DNA of 64,000 bases, from contig NC_051452.1 in NCBI RefSeq assembly GCF_001649575.2, positions 2,845,660 through 2,909,659 on the forward strand, given 5' to 3'. The DNA is from Kryptolebias marmoratus (lineage: Eukaryota > Chordata > Actinopteri > Cyprinodontiformes > Rivulidae). The position numbers and the translations under genes were made by a program. Below, piece by piece: positions 48,976 through 62,570 of this stretch (position 1 is its first letter; each line of letters opens with the position of its first letter). The notes under the pieces were generated by a model. The model ran no database searches. It was not told the DNA's origin and saw only the letters and a program-made list of their open reading frames with translations.

Positions 48976-51829
48976 CTGGGTTAAAACTGTATTTTCCCAG
49001 TTCTTCATAACTAAACAAAGTAGGGAAAGAAGAACGATTTTGTTTGGCTTTAGTGGTTTGAAAATGAATTTACAAATTTGCCCTTTAACTATGTAATACC
49101 AGTTGGTATTAATTTTCAAGGAAGTTGAAGAACGTTGCCAAAGTTGTAGTCTTACAAAATTAGTTTTTAAAACATGGCAAATAATTTAAACAATTCAAAA
49201 AAGATAATAAAATTTTGTAAAAAAAAAATCATCCTGTAAGTCCTAAAAGCAAAGTTTGAAAGGAAAAATGGGCATTTTATATATTATTGTTTTCAATAAA
49301 AGGAGTTGAGAAGTAACTCTTGCCAGGAACAAAAATCATGTCACGCAGTGAAATTGTTGTTGGTCTCAGAGTGGTAGAAGATGGATAAATCGATTTATGC
49401 AAACACTTTTCCAGTAAGCAAACTACTGCACAGATTTTGAGTTTCCTAAGTGGAAATAAGGCAACCTTAAATCTTGAATGCTACTTGGTACCTGAAAAGA
49501 AAATAATCACATGACGAGAAAGGCTTTTTATGCAATACATTCCTGTCCAACAATGAATTCAGAATGTTTTGATACTCTGCCTGTTCTGCACATGAAAGTG
49601 TTGTCAAGTCCTTTTTTACAGCTAAATGATATTAAACACACTCAATCCCAGTTTCACATGACAACTCTTGGTGAAAAGCATCTGGTAATACCTTTTTTTT
49701 TCCATTTGGAAACCTTTGAAGTGACATTTTTCAACGTGCATGGGAGTGATCTACGCCAGCATCTTGCTCTGTGTGGACTTCTCATGTCTTGAAATGTCCA
49801 CAGCTGGACATTTGAAGCTTGAAGGACACACAAATCACAGCTTGGATAGTCATTATTACATTTTTATTTTTACTTTACTCATTTTTGTCCACTATTCTTT
49901 AGGTTTAAACAACGGATCTTTTTGATTTAGGCAAACAAAAGGGTTTAGAGTAAGATCAGGTGGGACCATGAATAGACTCTTTTTGATCAAACGATGATTA
50001 ACCTGCGCTCTGTATGTTCAAGAAGCAATATAAAAAATATAGATTTCATAACCAACAGTGGGATGCTAATACTCTTATTCTTATTAATCGTCTTATGATA
50101 AAGACATTGTAATAATATTTTCATTCATTTTTACCTTTGTTTTGTCAATAAGACGGTGCCAGGTCATTTTTAACTGCTGAATCGTCTTATTTAAAAAGCA
50201 CATTTGCTGGCATCTAATTCTGCATTAAGTTTTTATTTTAGTCGCGTACCTTAGGCCACAGTCCATATTCAAGATGATGCCATTATTAATTGTAAATCTA
50301 GCCTGTAGTGAAGTTTGACCAAAAGCAAACATGAGCAGATATGGTGGACTTTTATTCACTGCCATTATGATCCTTGAAGCAGTCTGGAACATCAGCTACA
50401 CATTACTTCCTGGGATGTTTTTCCGTTGTCTTCCTTACGTCCTTCTGGCCCTCCCTCCTCTTTGAAACCTCAGCTGTTTGGCCTGTTACTCATAAAATCC
50501 CTCCGACACACACATTTTTTTTATATGACCCACAAGGAAAGCAGCTTAAAATAATCTCAGAGACTCAAGTCAGTCCCACACAAAGCAGTCCGCTCTCAAT
50601 CTTTGGTCAAAAATCCTCAACGTTCGCAAGCTATCCGATGGGCGTTTTATGTCTACTTTTCATATTGTGGTCATTTCTCTTAATCCTCACCATTGCGCTT
50701 AACAGAAAGCAAAATGAATAGATATAAAAAAAAAAACCATTTGTTGTTCAGAGGTTTACAACTCATAAGAATATGATAAGATAAGAAAGCTTAAAGACTA
50801 TAGCTGATTGGTAGCTGAAAAGTAACCCATGACATTTTGTCCTATAAATAAGTGAGTCCAGCAGTTCAGACTGTGGTTCTACCAACGTTGGTTTATGGGG
50901 TTAAATTTTGTGGTGTATTTTGGATCCAATGAGTTCCAGAAAGCACAACTGGAATCACTGACAGATATTTTGGTGTTTGGGAATTCTTGTAAGGCCTATT
51001 TTATGATTCTGTGCTCTTAAAAACTGGTTCCGAAAGTAGATCATGTCGTGAAGATGAGATTTGAAAACTGTTCCCAAGGTTTGAATTATTCACTGTTTCC
51101 AGTGTCTAGGAAGCAGTGTTGGGATTCTGGGTGTGTGGTTAGAGTGGGATCGGTTGCTAAAGAATGCTCTTTTGGAAAGAAACGAGGAAAGAGTTTCCAC
51201 CTCCTTTCATCCAATCCTCCAAGAAATTAATTACCTCTCATGACAGGAAGAAGAAAAATGTAGACAAACATGGTTATTGGGATGATTTATTGAGGAAAAC
51301 CTTCATTAATGTTGGTGCTTTATGTACAAATGTTGAATAGAGTTTAATTAAAATGACATTTGCCATTTTAAAGATTTGTTTTATGTAACTATAAAAGGTC
51401 TCTTTCCATCAAAGTTGTTTTTACTTGATTGCAAAGTCAGAAGATTAAAAAAAACGTAAAAATAAACATTGGAGAACAGAAATTTTTAATGGAAGAAACC
51501 GTATCAGTCTAGAATGGAACAAGCCTTTTTTAAAAATGAAATATTCCTTAAAAACACTAAAGTTTATTTTAGTTGAATGACAATCCTTATATAGAGAGTG
51601 AACACCCAAATTACAAACTTCACTTTATAACAACTATAAGGAAAGAAGTCAAAGGGAGGATTTCAGCTTTGACTTTTGGAGATGTTTTGTTTTCATCTTT
51701 GGAGCTTCACATGTCCCGGATAGTTCATACAGTTGGACAAAACATAAGAAATAAAAGTAGCATTCCTTATAGAAAATCATATTGCACAATGCCTTGTATT
51801 CCAAACCTTTAACCAAATACTTTGCATAC
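48976..51829. other. No gene seen upstream of mid1
   Basis: AT-rich sequence. A 115-codon open frame at 50374-50721 (plus) has hydrophobic stretches but no recognisable family, splice context or codon signal. I treat it as chance. Confidence 0.6.
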
Positions 51830-52570
51830 GTCAACAGTGTTGGCACTCAGAGTATATGTTGGGGACGACTGTCACCTATTACAACACCAAATTTTAGTTA
51901 AATATCTGTAAATTTGTCTGAGTTATACCTATTTTTGAGTTTGCTCATGTGAGTTGTTGTGGCCATCTTGTATTGGGTTGTCTCCAGTGGTGGACAGTAA
52001 CGGAGTACATTTTTTGAGAATCTTTACTTTACTTGAGTAATATTTTGGGGGTGGAACTTATAACTTTCATTCCACTACATTTTTAGGAAGCTGGTCGTTA
52101 CTTCGTGGTAACATTCAACCTTAAACCTCGGCTCCATGGTGAAAGTGTGAGGAGAATCAAAACTCTCTGGTTTGGTGGGTTTTTAGACAAAATATCCTTA
52201 TTTTTTTGTTGCATTTTTCTGCTGAAGTTCTTTCCAGGTGGTGTAGAAGTTGCAGCAGAGTCATCGATGCATCAGGTGGTTTCTGAAAGTTACAAGCTTC
52301 TGCAAAATTACTGATGTTAGAACATTTAATTTGTACTTCAGTACTTTAACTTGAGTAGATTTTTGCCCGAGCAACTTTAACTTGTAGTTGAGTAAGATTT
52401 GACCAGGAGTATCAATACTTTTACTCAAGTACTATAGTTGAGTACTTCGTCCACCGCTGGTTGTCTCCAAACGTTAATCAGATGTAGGTTTACAAACAAT
52501 GATTACGTTCTGAGAGTTTTATTAAAATCTGTCGTGGTTCAACAGTCAGACATGCACGGACACACGGCTC
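51830..52570 (+). repeat. Interspersed repeat, family A, split by a hAT insertion
   Basis: The left half (51830-51984) carries AATTTTAGTTAAATATCTGT, TTGTCTGAGTTATACCTATT and GCCATCTTGTATTGGGTTG. The right half resumes at 52460 with GTTGTCTCCAAACGTTAATC and AGATGTAGG. Removing 51985-52459 and one duplication restores the family order. Confidence 0.75.
51977..52467. mobile_element. Non-autonomous hAT transposon with perfect 8-bp target duplication
   Basis: The element spans 51985-52459 (475 bp) and is flanked by GTTGTCTC at 51977-51984 and 52460-52467. The left end reads CAGTGGTGGACAGTAACGGA; the right end reverse-complements to CAGCGGTGGACGAAGTACTC. Subterminal ACTTGAGTA/TACTCAAGTA motifs are abundant, as in the very common teleost CAGTGGTGGAAAGTAAC-type hAT family. 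No transposase frame. Confidence 0.92.
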
Positions 52571-52959
52571 CCTTTCATGGCAGAAACGAGTGGGGTTCCC
52601 TAACTGGCTCCGCAATAGTTCACCGTAGCATTTGATAAGGACGAATTTTGTTTTCTTTTAGAACGTGTTCACAAGAGGCTGGGAGAGACTTTTTTTTTTG
52701 TGTGTGTGTAAACATGACCCATCTATAGCGTGCCACTATAGCTTTTAATAATGTTTATGTGCCGGTTGCACGAGTTAAATCTTAAAAATCAGGTTGAAGA
52801 GGATTTTTTGTTTCAGTCTGAGTGCTGGTATGTTCATGTAGTTAGTTAGTTACTTAAATGTGTTTGTCCAGATCTGTGTTTTCTTATATTTTAAACTTTC
52901 AGACATTAATCAATACATGTACATCTACAAATAATTAAAATTGTGGCATCGCTTTAATT

Positions 52960-53240
52960 CAAAATAACCTCCACAGCTAATTGACCTTAGCAAACACAAA
53001 AATGGCTGTACTTAGTTAATTGTGCAAATATTCAGGTAAGTTTTAGTGTGGTAGCAGCTGAGAGTAATTCACAACACACTGCAAGCAAACTTGCATTTAA
53101 CTATTAGGGCCAAATATGTCTGTTTGTAAAATATCTCCTGAAAGACTGGACAGGTTTGAATAAACTCAGTCAGTTTTACAGATATTGAGCTAAAATCTGA
53201 TTTTTTTTAATTTAAATCATTTTATTTCAAGGTGTGATCA
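52960..53240 (-). repeat. Interspersed repeat, family A, reverse copy
   Basis: The reverse complement contains GATTTTAGCTCAATATCTGT, AAAACTGACTGAGTT, CAGGAGATATTTTACAAACA, GCTGCTACCACACTAAAAC and GGTCAATTAGCTGTGGAGG. Confidence 0.6.
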
Positions 53241-53790
53241 AAATGGCTGTATCCTTATTTTTCCACATAAGAAATGTGTTTAAAAAGGTAACGAGGAATA
53301 TGCATCCCTATAAGTTTTCTTATTGCAGCAGTTCTCCCTCGTCACTTTATCAGTTGCAGCGAAGAGTTTATTTAATCTTGAGCGAAAGCCTTGTGCTGTG
53401 CCGGACACAGGCTCATTCTTTAATGCCACTGATCCCATCTCACACACAGAGGAACCGTATAGCTTTGTTATTTTGTTTTTGGAGGTTATCCAAAAGCACT
53501 CTTGAGAATTAAAGCAAAGAGACACAAGGACTTTTTCATTCATTCAAGTCTCCCAGCAGACGGCTTCATTTTTGGCATGCAATGCTGATTCCTGTTTTTT
53601 TTAGGGGGGTTGTTTTTTTTAACCCTGACTAACACGCTCACGTCTTGCATGTAATTAATTTTGCTTTAAATGTCACTGGGAATAAAGAGATCAGAGTTTC
53701 AGAAAGTAAGTGACATAATCACCAGGCACATTGAAAATTAATCTTTTTTTTCTTTTTCACAAAAGCTTTAAGATTACTACAGAAAATAAT

Positions 53791-53965
53791 AATTAAAGGC
53801 CTGCATATTGCCTGTTGCCTTTCATGTCAGAGTATGAATTCAGATCATCTTATGCTGAGAAGAAACAGAGTTTTAGCTGCTTTGTTCCAACCTTGTAAAT
53901 TACGTTATGCAGGATTTCATGTGAGAATGTGTGTCAGAAGAATGACCAAGAAAAATACTTTAGAT
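53791..53965 (+). repeat. Interspersed repeat, family A, 5' fragment
   Basis: AATTAAAGGCCTGCATATTG, CCTGTTGCCTTTCATGTCAG, ATCATCTTATGCTGAGAAG, TTTTAGCTGCTTTGTTCC and CGTTATGCAGG match the start of other copies. It breaks off after GTGTGTCAG. Confidence 0.55.
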
Positions 53966-56900
53966 TCTCCTGTTCAGTTGTAATATCTAGAACATATGTA
54001 AAGTTGAAGAAAGAAGTGACACTTTTACACTTTCTATAAAATCAAAATTAACTTCTGATAGTTTTTTTCTTTGTGCAAAGTATCAGGAAAAAAAAAAACT
54101 GTCTCTATTAGGGAAAGCAGATATGCCCCGAGTTTTATTTTTAACAGCGAGGAATGAGCGGAATGCAGCCGAGTAAATGTCCTCTGTCAGGGCGAGACCG
54201 TCATGAGGATAAAGGACGACAGGGTTACAACTTAAAACCTCTCCGGAGGGAGTCCGCGCAGTGGGTAGTCTAGGATTTGTAGGATTTTGCCCTGCACACA
54301 TGTGCAGATACACCCAGAAGATTTAACATCCTAAATGGCTCTTAGCCAGCCCCCCCAGGTGGACTAAATGCAAGCGGACAGATACTGTAGGCATAAAACG
54401 TTCCATACATACCCAACGCATGGACTCCCACTACATATGATCCTCCAGAGGCAAGTTTACAAAGATGTGAAACATCCTAAAACCGCCACTTACAGATCCC
54501 AATTGAGAACAGTAAACAGTTATTTATAATTCACGACTCATAAGATGCTTTAAACTATCGTGTAAGGATCTTCCCCCAAGCATCTGCTTTGAGCTATTTT
54601 AAAGGCATTGAAATAGCCACAGTTAAAGCCCTTCTGGAAAATACCAAACACAGTTCCCTCCACGCCGACCTCTGGCCTTTTTAAGAACGAGGGTCGCACG
54701 CTTGTCAGGGAAGGACTGGTTTTAATCAACGCCAGGAAGACTTACAGCGAGTGCCAGCTGAATAAAGCTTGGAATCAAGAGAGAGGAAAAGAAAGGATTC
54801 TTTTCTCTTAGGGAATTTTCTGTTTTTGTTTTCTGTGGAGACTTTAAACGGATACTTCATATATTTGATTTTTTTAGAATGGTTATGAGCAAATAATATT
54901 TTTGTAGAAAGCTCTTTAAACAACCTGTTTGTGGAGTTTATTTCTGACTGGAGTGACAAGTCAACACTTAATACTAGCAGGGCCAAGACAAAGCAAAAAA
55001 GCAAAACGGTTTCCATGTGAACAAGGCCTTTGTCTAATGGCCTCGGTAAATAAAGTCTCTAATTCAGAGAAACAAACACAGTGAAGCAACAGATTGTCAG
55101 AAGAGAGCAGATGGAAGTAAGACAGACAGATTAAAATAAATAGAGGGGGATGGATGGGGGGGTCCGGGACATAAAGAAGTCTGGGTGATCAATACAAATC
55201 TGCTTGGATTCTTGTCTCTTATAAAGCTTCAAAAAGCTGCAAGAACCAAAGAAATGATTCATTATCAGTAGCAGTCACAGTCAACATGACTCCCTGGTGT
55301 TGAAACAAAGTTACAATGTGTTTGTGAATTAATTGAACTTGACATAATACAGATGTAGAGAGAACAAAAAGCAGCTTGACAGATAAAACATGTTGCTGCT
55401 TCAAACATCCCTCAAACTGAGGTCAGACAATCTATGGAAATATTTTTGTTTTCTGCTGTTTACGTGTCCCTCATAAAAAGCATGAGACAACCGAGGTCAG
55501 GGTGAGTCATAATGAGCTCTGAATGAACAGTAGATGTGATCATCTTTACCCTGCTGGCTCTTTATTTTTCAGCATAAAAATAGTTTATTACGCTCGGACC
55601 GGTGAGGAAAATACTCCCTATTAGAATTTAGATGAAGCTGAGCGCAGCCGTTTTATCTCGATCGGCGCCTGAGTCTGCACACAAAAAGGTCTTTCTGTCG
55701 TTCAAAAGAAATTTATTTATGCTTAAAACATACAAATGTGCACAAGAAAACACACACATACACACACTCGGAGCGACATTATCATTAACCGTCATCAGGA
55801 CTAATGCATCCTCAAAGTGTCTTTCAAGGAGTCACATCCTCAACCCCCCAAAAAACTCAATAAATCCCAGATGAGACATATTTAAACTGGGAAATGTCAT
55901 TTAAAAATAAATACAATCCAAAGACATTCACTGTTTGGATTTGTTCACTTGTTTGAAGACAATTATCTCTGTATTTTCTGTATTTAAGACAGGACTTTGA
56001 GCTTGTCAGCACCTTTTGGGCACGTTAGCTTTACGACCTTCAGCTTTCATGTCTCGGTTCGTCGAACTGCACGACGTGATTGGACTTAAAAAAGCCACGT
56101 CGGGTTTTCACCTCAGGTGTAAATGAGCAACCGCTTGTTAGCATGCACGCTATGTTTGATGCAGTTGCTTAAGCTGCCCCGTGGCGAAGAAAAAATAGAA
56201 ACTAAATTGTAATAATAACTCCTCATTTAATTTTTTTGAGCCTTATTCGGTTAAAAATTGGACTAATCCCACAGGAAGGGCTTATATCAGGAATAAGAAG
56301 CTTTTCTGTTTCAAATTGAGCAGGTTTTTTTTGTTTTGGTTGGTGTTTGCATGTCATCTCTACCTGAGTGGGTTTTCTCTGGGTCCTTCACAGCAGAAAG
56401 ACATGAAATTTAAGCAGAAACAAAACAATAGGATGTGCACCTAGATGCATCAAAAGCAATGTAATTCATGAACACATTTATGATTATGACTTTCAGTGAT
56501 GTTTATTGCTACGTACAGTACCATTTTACCATTGGTACCATTCAATTAGGTTTTGGTAATTTGTCTGCTTGGTTGGGTTTAGGAAAGGATTATGATTTGG
56601 ATTAAAATCCTAAGATTTTCAAAATAAAGCAACTGGACTCTTTGTTGTTGAAGAAGTTTTGATTCAAATGACGTGCAGAGTTCCAAGGGTTTTGGGTAAA
56701 AACATATATTTTCCTTTTTTTAACCACGTTATGTTAGAAAGCCTTTCTGCCAGTCGAGACACACTAGGCCATTTTGTTATCAAATATTAAGATTCTACTG
56801 ATCTGTGGTTTTCCTGAACATATCCTGCCTACATAGCTCTGTTGGCTCCAAATGATGCTTAACTTCTACCGAAGTCAGTAAAACTTTAAAAGCATTTAAC

Positions 56901-59714
56901 CATGCCTTTTGTGTGCTTTGCAGCATTTAAAATAGAACTTTCCAAGAGCCATTTGTTACACACTCATATGGGTCAGAATATGGGTCAGTGACATCCTGTG
57001 TGTTTTAAAATAGTAAATTTAAGAAACAGCAAACAAATTAGATTATTCCGCCTGTTCATATCACTAACAACTACAGTAACTTAAATAACGTACCGACAGA
57101 ACTCCTCAGGGGTTGAGATGAGATGAGTGTGCACTGACCTTACGTATACCGTATGAGAGATTGTTGCATATTATACACTGAGTGGTGCAAAAAATAAAAA
57201 ATAAAATAAAGCAACTCTCTGGTTCTCACAGCCAAGCTCATCTTAAAGCTAATATGCTATTTCAAGCAACACTGCATTAAATAATTATATTAAAAATCCC
57301 TTACAGAGAGATAGAAACATCTATCTGCCATCTTGAGTTGAGTGAAACAAAAGTGTAATGACGCATAAAAATTATTGTTTTTCTTAGAGCTAAGTCTAAA
57401 GGTTAGTCCAATTCAATATGCATTTAAAAAAAAAAAAAAGAAATTGAGTTTTTAGGCTAAATAAGCATTTTATTAAATATGTGGGCTTTTCACCTCCAAT
57501 TAAACATGCAACTAAGACTGAAATCATTCCAATTAAGACACAGATTCCTACAATAAGCACAAAATATAGTGGAACTTGTCATTTGGGAGCCCAAAGGAAA
57601 ATATAGAGACGTTTGTGGAGGTAAGTGTTAGATTTATAGTCATTGGCTCCTAAAGATGAGTGTTCCCGCTGTGAAGAAGATTGACTTTTTCCCAGGTGTG
57701 CGGAATGAAGCCATGATGCATGAATAAGTTATAAGTAGAAGTCAGGATCCCCGACCCCTGCAGCTCTCGTCCCTGCTGTGTACTGCAGCTTTATGCGTGT
57801 GTGGTGGTTGTGATTAATCCACTATGGTTTAACTTCCTGTCGCAGAGAAGATACTCTAATTTATGAACCTGTGACAAAGACATGCATGTTGCTAGCATCT
57901 CTACTAGCTTCTAATGAACAGAAGAAATGCATATCTTCTGTGGTTATAAAAAAGTAGCAACCTGGTGATGCAGCAGACTTCAAAATGAAAGTAAAAGAAA
58001 TGAAACTCATCATATGCTGGGACTTTAATCAAAAAATGTGCATTTTAAATCAGCGTTTGGCAGCATTGTGACTACAGGATACGTCTGCTTAATAATTAAT
58101 GGAATAAGTGATGGACTCAGTTGGATCATTATTGGAATGAAATAATAATGAAACCTGTTGGGCTCTAGTGCTTTTTTTTTTTTGTATAAATCTGAACTCA
58201 TTGAATGGATTCTTCATAGCACAGTCTCGGATCAAAATAAAAATGTAGGGACAAGGACAGGGACGATCGAAAGGCGATGGTTTTTAAATGTGCCGATTTG
58301 GCATAGATGATAATTCCAATAGTCAAAGGAATGTACCTTCTGAAAACTATGACAGAAGGTGAAAGCTTTGGTACAAATTTTTGCATATTTTACCCATGCA
58401 CTTAGCAAAAAGGAGGATTTAAAAATATTTTTTTTCCAACACAAGCCATATCTGTCCATTTTCTTCTACTTATCTGTGGTTGTGTTGTGGAGACAGTGGG
58501 TTCAGTTGAAAAAAACTCTCTCCCTCTGTGCCATTTCCAGGCCAGAGAGAATATACCCTATAATCCCCCCACCTGCTTCTTCAGAGTTTCCTGCCAGTGG
58601 GGTCCTCCTTTACCACGACAGACTCGCACAACGCCCTCATTACTGCAGATTAGGCCACAATTCATTGATCCGTCTCCCACTCCGTCCTGCCGTCAGTTGG
58701 GAACAAGTAGTTGAACGCCTCCCTGGGCATACCATATGTTTTTCCTAAATTTACCCACATTTATTTTAGTTCTAAACCTAACCAAACACCAAAGGCAAAC
58801 AAAGGTGCAGTTTTTAAACATGTACAAATTTATGTGTAGTTCTAACAGAGCCATAATTTTGAACATAATCTCTGCCTTTTGTTCAAACTATTAGCTTTTT
58901 AGACCATTGGTAACTTTATTTTTTGGTTCCAGTTAATTGTAGTTAAGTGAAAACCATGTGGTTAGGTTTAGGAACCAAAAATCTGTTCAAGCTGGGGTTA
59001 CTTTCTTATCCTCACTGCTAGAAATGTTTATCTGACAGAGAAGCAAACTTTACTTCTTCGTAGACCAAAGTCATGGGAGGAGAAGCTTGTCATAGTCTGC
59101 AACAGCGGCAAGTTATTTTCACAGATTTCTTGCCTCCAACTCATTATGCAAAGTCCTGATCACTTCATACATTTCTGTGGGACCGGATTTTTTCACTGTC
59201 ACACTCTTCAAGAACACCGAGTAGAATTGTTTGAAATATTAAAACTGGAAGGTTCTTCTTTCCTTGCAGTTTTATGAAATGCTGTGAAACTGTACCACAT
59301 GAATAATTGCTCTATTCATGTACACAATAGAAATAATTGATGTCCCAGAACAGGAACTAATAGACTGTTAAACAAACGATACAAAGAAACAAGGATGAGT
59401 ATCTTGTACAGTCTTCTGACATAAAATGAACAACAAATAAGTGGTTCATTAAAGAAGTTAAAGTTTGTTTGACTCTACATATTTTGACAAGAACTAACAT
59501 CTCAAATCAATTTGCTTGTTCAGTTTTCTCTTACTTGAGAGGACCTGTTTATCCTGTTGTATAAAGTCATTGGAAGCTTTAGTAAATCAAATCCTACCTT
59601 AAAACGAGTTTAGGTAAGATGTGATTATTTTACCTAACATAGACAGTGCACATCCATACTTGGAGACAACTTCTTGAAATTTGTAACCGCCACTGTGGCA
59701 GGTTGGCAATTTGA
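53966..59714. other. No gene seen
   Basis: AT-rich sequence with scattered homopolymers (58170-58182 T; 57426-57440 A). A moderately GC-rich patch at 58520-58735 keeps a 129-codon frame open but resembles no protein I know. Confidence 0.55.
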
Positions 59715-60642
59715 ACAGAAAAGGTGTTATTTGTCCTCCTGACATATAGGGGGCAGCAATGTGCTCGAGTTGCTGCCGCGTTCCCCCATCAGATACGGTT
59801 CCCCCTGCGTCTTCGTGCCGCGTTCATGTTCAACGCTCGTAACCGCCGCGCTGTGCTCACGCTGCAAGGGAACTACGGAGACCGTGAAAGGTCAAACAAC
59901 TTGTTTTGGCGAAGTTAACCCACTGTTTTGCTAGCNNNNNNNNNNNNNNNNNNNNNNNNNNNNNNNNNNNNNNNNNNNNNNNNNNNNNNNNNNNNNNNNN
60001 NNNNNNNNNNNNNNNNNNNNNNNNNNNNNNNNNNNNNNNNNNNNNNNNNNNNNNNNNNNNNNNNNNNNNNNNNNNNNNNNNNNNNNNNNNNNNNNNNNNN
60101 NNNNNNNNNNNNNNNNNNNNNNNNNNNNNNNNNNNNNNNNNNNNNNNNNNNNNNNNNNNNNNNNNNNNNNNNNNNNNNNNNNNNNNNNNNNNNNNNNNNN
60201 NNNNNNNNNNNNNNNNNNNNNNNNNNNNNNNNNNNNNNNNNNNNNNNNNNNNNNNNNNNNNNNNNNNNNNNNNNNNNNNNNNNNNNNNNNNNNNNNNNNN
60301 NNNNNNNNNNNNNNNNNNNNNNNNNNNNNNNNNNNNNNNNNNNNNNNNNNNNNNNNNNNNNNNNNNNNNNNNNNNNNNNNNNNNNNNNNNNNNNNNNNNN
60401 NNNNNNNNNNNNNNNNNNNNNNNNNNNNACCAATTAGGTGTTGTGATGAAAAGCTNGTTTTATTTTCTGTTTTTCAAGAGTAGTCAGCTTGTAGGGCACC
60501 ACAACTGCTTCCACCTGCGTCGATCATCATCATCATATGAAATAACTTTTTGTCACAACAAAAAATAGTGGCTGGTAAAATATTTGGGTGGCTGGTAAAA
60601 AAACTATGGCTGGTGGACAAAATTTTTAATTTCCACCCCTGG
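59715..60642. mobile_element. Gap-interrupted hAT-like repeat
   Basis: Right of the gap, GTGGCTGGTAAAATATTTGG is repeated and the sequence ends ATTTTTAATTTCCACCCCTG (60642). The reverse complement starts CAGGGGTGGAAATTAAAAAT, a terminus seen in fish hAT elements. The CpG-rich sequence left of the gap (59740-59890) is probably the same insertion or an adjacent one. The left terminus was not found, and no target duplication can be checked. Confidence 0.4.
59936..60428. other. Assembly gap (493 N)
   Basis: A run of N. Any open frame through it is an artefact. Other single Ns: 3589, 36497, 47916 and 60456. Confidence 1.
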
Positions 60643-62316
60643 CAACACCTGAGAAAAAGCCATGAATCTTCCGTTTGTTGGAAGAACATCTTGATGGGAA
60701 ACTCTGAGCCACTTCTCATACACCGTTGAGACACTAACACCAACAGGCAGTTTTGCTGTCACGCAGAAGAAGTGCATCTCAGGAGACAAAGCTTCTTAAA
60801 GCCGCTGACATTTGCTTCCAACATGCTCGCGCTCGCTACGTGTCTTGCTTTTCTATCGAGCTCGAGCCATCCCCTCAGGCCAAGTAAACACCTTGTTTCT
60901 ATTCCTCTAACATCAACACAGATAAATACTGCCAGCCACAGACACACAAGGCCGGTCCTCCTGCTCTTACGCCAACGGACCCTTAGATATTTAATCAATA
61001 AACAACAGAGAACACTTTCTCGTAGCTGAGAGAAGAAACAAGGTACTCTGGGTTAAAAGTGATGCGTAATATACAGTGCACTGCCTCGTAGACCCCTGGA
61101 TGTGTAATGTCACACAAGAATCTAGACTTAATAATCAAGCTGAAAGAAATATTCATTAGTTATCTTCAAGAGTCAAGACCCTTGCTTGGAAAGTGCAGCC
61201 CCTCCCACTCCACACAAAAGATGAAAAGGCTTTTGAAGAAGCCAACACTGAAAGGCTTGGTTGAACTGGTTGAAGATAAGCATTGAACCGCATCTGTCTG
61301 CAAGATTGCACCATTGCCACCTGGCTTTTGAGTGTTCTTTGAGAGGGGGTATTAAAAAACGTAGTTCACAGATGGCATTGTTCTTTGCCACGAGGAAAAA
61401 TGTCTCAAGAAATTGGTTGGATGGACCAAAGTAGTTTGAGATGTTGACCTTGTAGTTTTCCCCCATAGTTCAGTCCAACTGAGCATCTGTTAGAAAAAGT
61501 ACAAGAATAAAGTTTGATCCATGCAGGTCTGTTTGACTTAAAAGACAGACTACTGTCAGATTGATCTCATACCAGAGGGTGTCTTCATATTCCAGCGGAG
61601 TTCATGTTTTTAGTGGGTTGCTGATATTACCAGATGGTCGTAAAGTTGTCAGTTCACCTCACCTTTTATATTTCATCTCATGTTTGCCTGTTCTTCCTGA
61701 TACAATTCTTTCTGTCACATTCTATCTAGAAATACAGTAACTGCAGCCGTAGCAGCTGATGATGTAATATTTATACAGCCAAAATAAATTACACCTTGTA
61801 GCCATCTACACTGTGTGACATGTGCAACTTTAAGTTTCTTTACTACTAGCTTTTAACAGGGCAAGGATGCAAAGATATTTTATGCTGCTGTTCTATTGGT
61901 AGGGATGGCGAAAGCTAAGTAAGACATAAGATTTGAGAACATTTAAAACACTAAACTAAAAAGTTTACAATGGTGTTGTTGGAATAGCGATTTTAAAAAG
62001 CCCTTCTTGTTGCCACATTGTAGTAATGTTAAACAAGTCTTTTTTAGCGTCACTATTTATACACTGCTTTTATGCATTTTCAGCAAGGACACATCAATCC
62101 ACCTCTGCTTGTAGGCCACAGATTGAATCTGAGCTTCAGTTAATCAGAGACCCAAATAATGCCGGCAGCAAAGTACACACTGAGCTGCACAGGCGTGAAA
62201 AATTTATACAAGGCAACCTTTTCCTGCTTCTGTTAAACTCTGAATTATGTTGTCTGTATTAACTTGTGCCAGTGTTTCAAAAATGAGCTTTTCAGTCTTG
62301 AATATCAGGGTTTAGT
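60643..62316. other. No gene seen
   Basis: I see no coding similarity, tandem repeat or clear transposon terminus. Confidence 0.55.
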
Positions 62317-62570
62317 AGGGGTGTAATGAGATCTTGTGCCACAAGACTTCACAAGATAAAAACTAGCTCATAACTTCTGAAAATGTCACCAGCACTTTAA
62401 AATATTTGCGTGGCAGCAGATCAGTCGGGCACTAGGACCATGTGGTCACCTCACTCCACTCCTCCCGCTGAAGGCTGCAGCCTCTGCAGCTACGTGCTGA
62501 GAGGAAGAGTTTTTGTTCCTGACTTGGAGCAAGATTCACACGGTAATGTGCCAACTTTCGAAGCTTAGAA
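62317..62570 (+). repeat. Fragment of a GGGGTGTAA-type fish repeat
   Basis: TAGGGGTGTAATGAGATCTT followed by GTGCCACAAGACTTCACAAG resembles the terminus of an abundant fish repeat (GGGGTGTAACGAGATCTCGTG). The interior is GC-rich (CACTCCACTCCTCCCGCTGA). No matching right end found. Confidence 0.35.

Noticed and set aside
50374..50721. 115-codon plus-strand frame with two hydrophobic stretches
   Set aside because: It could suggest a small membrane protein, but there is no recognisable family, no upstream promoter and no splice support.
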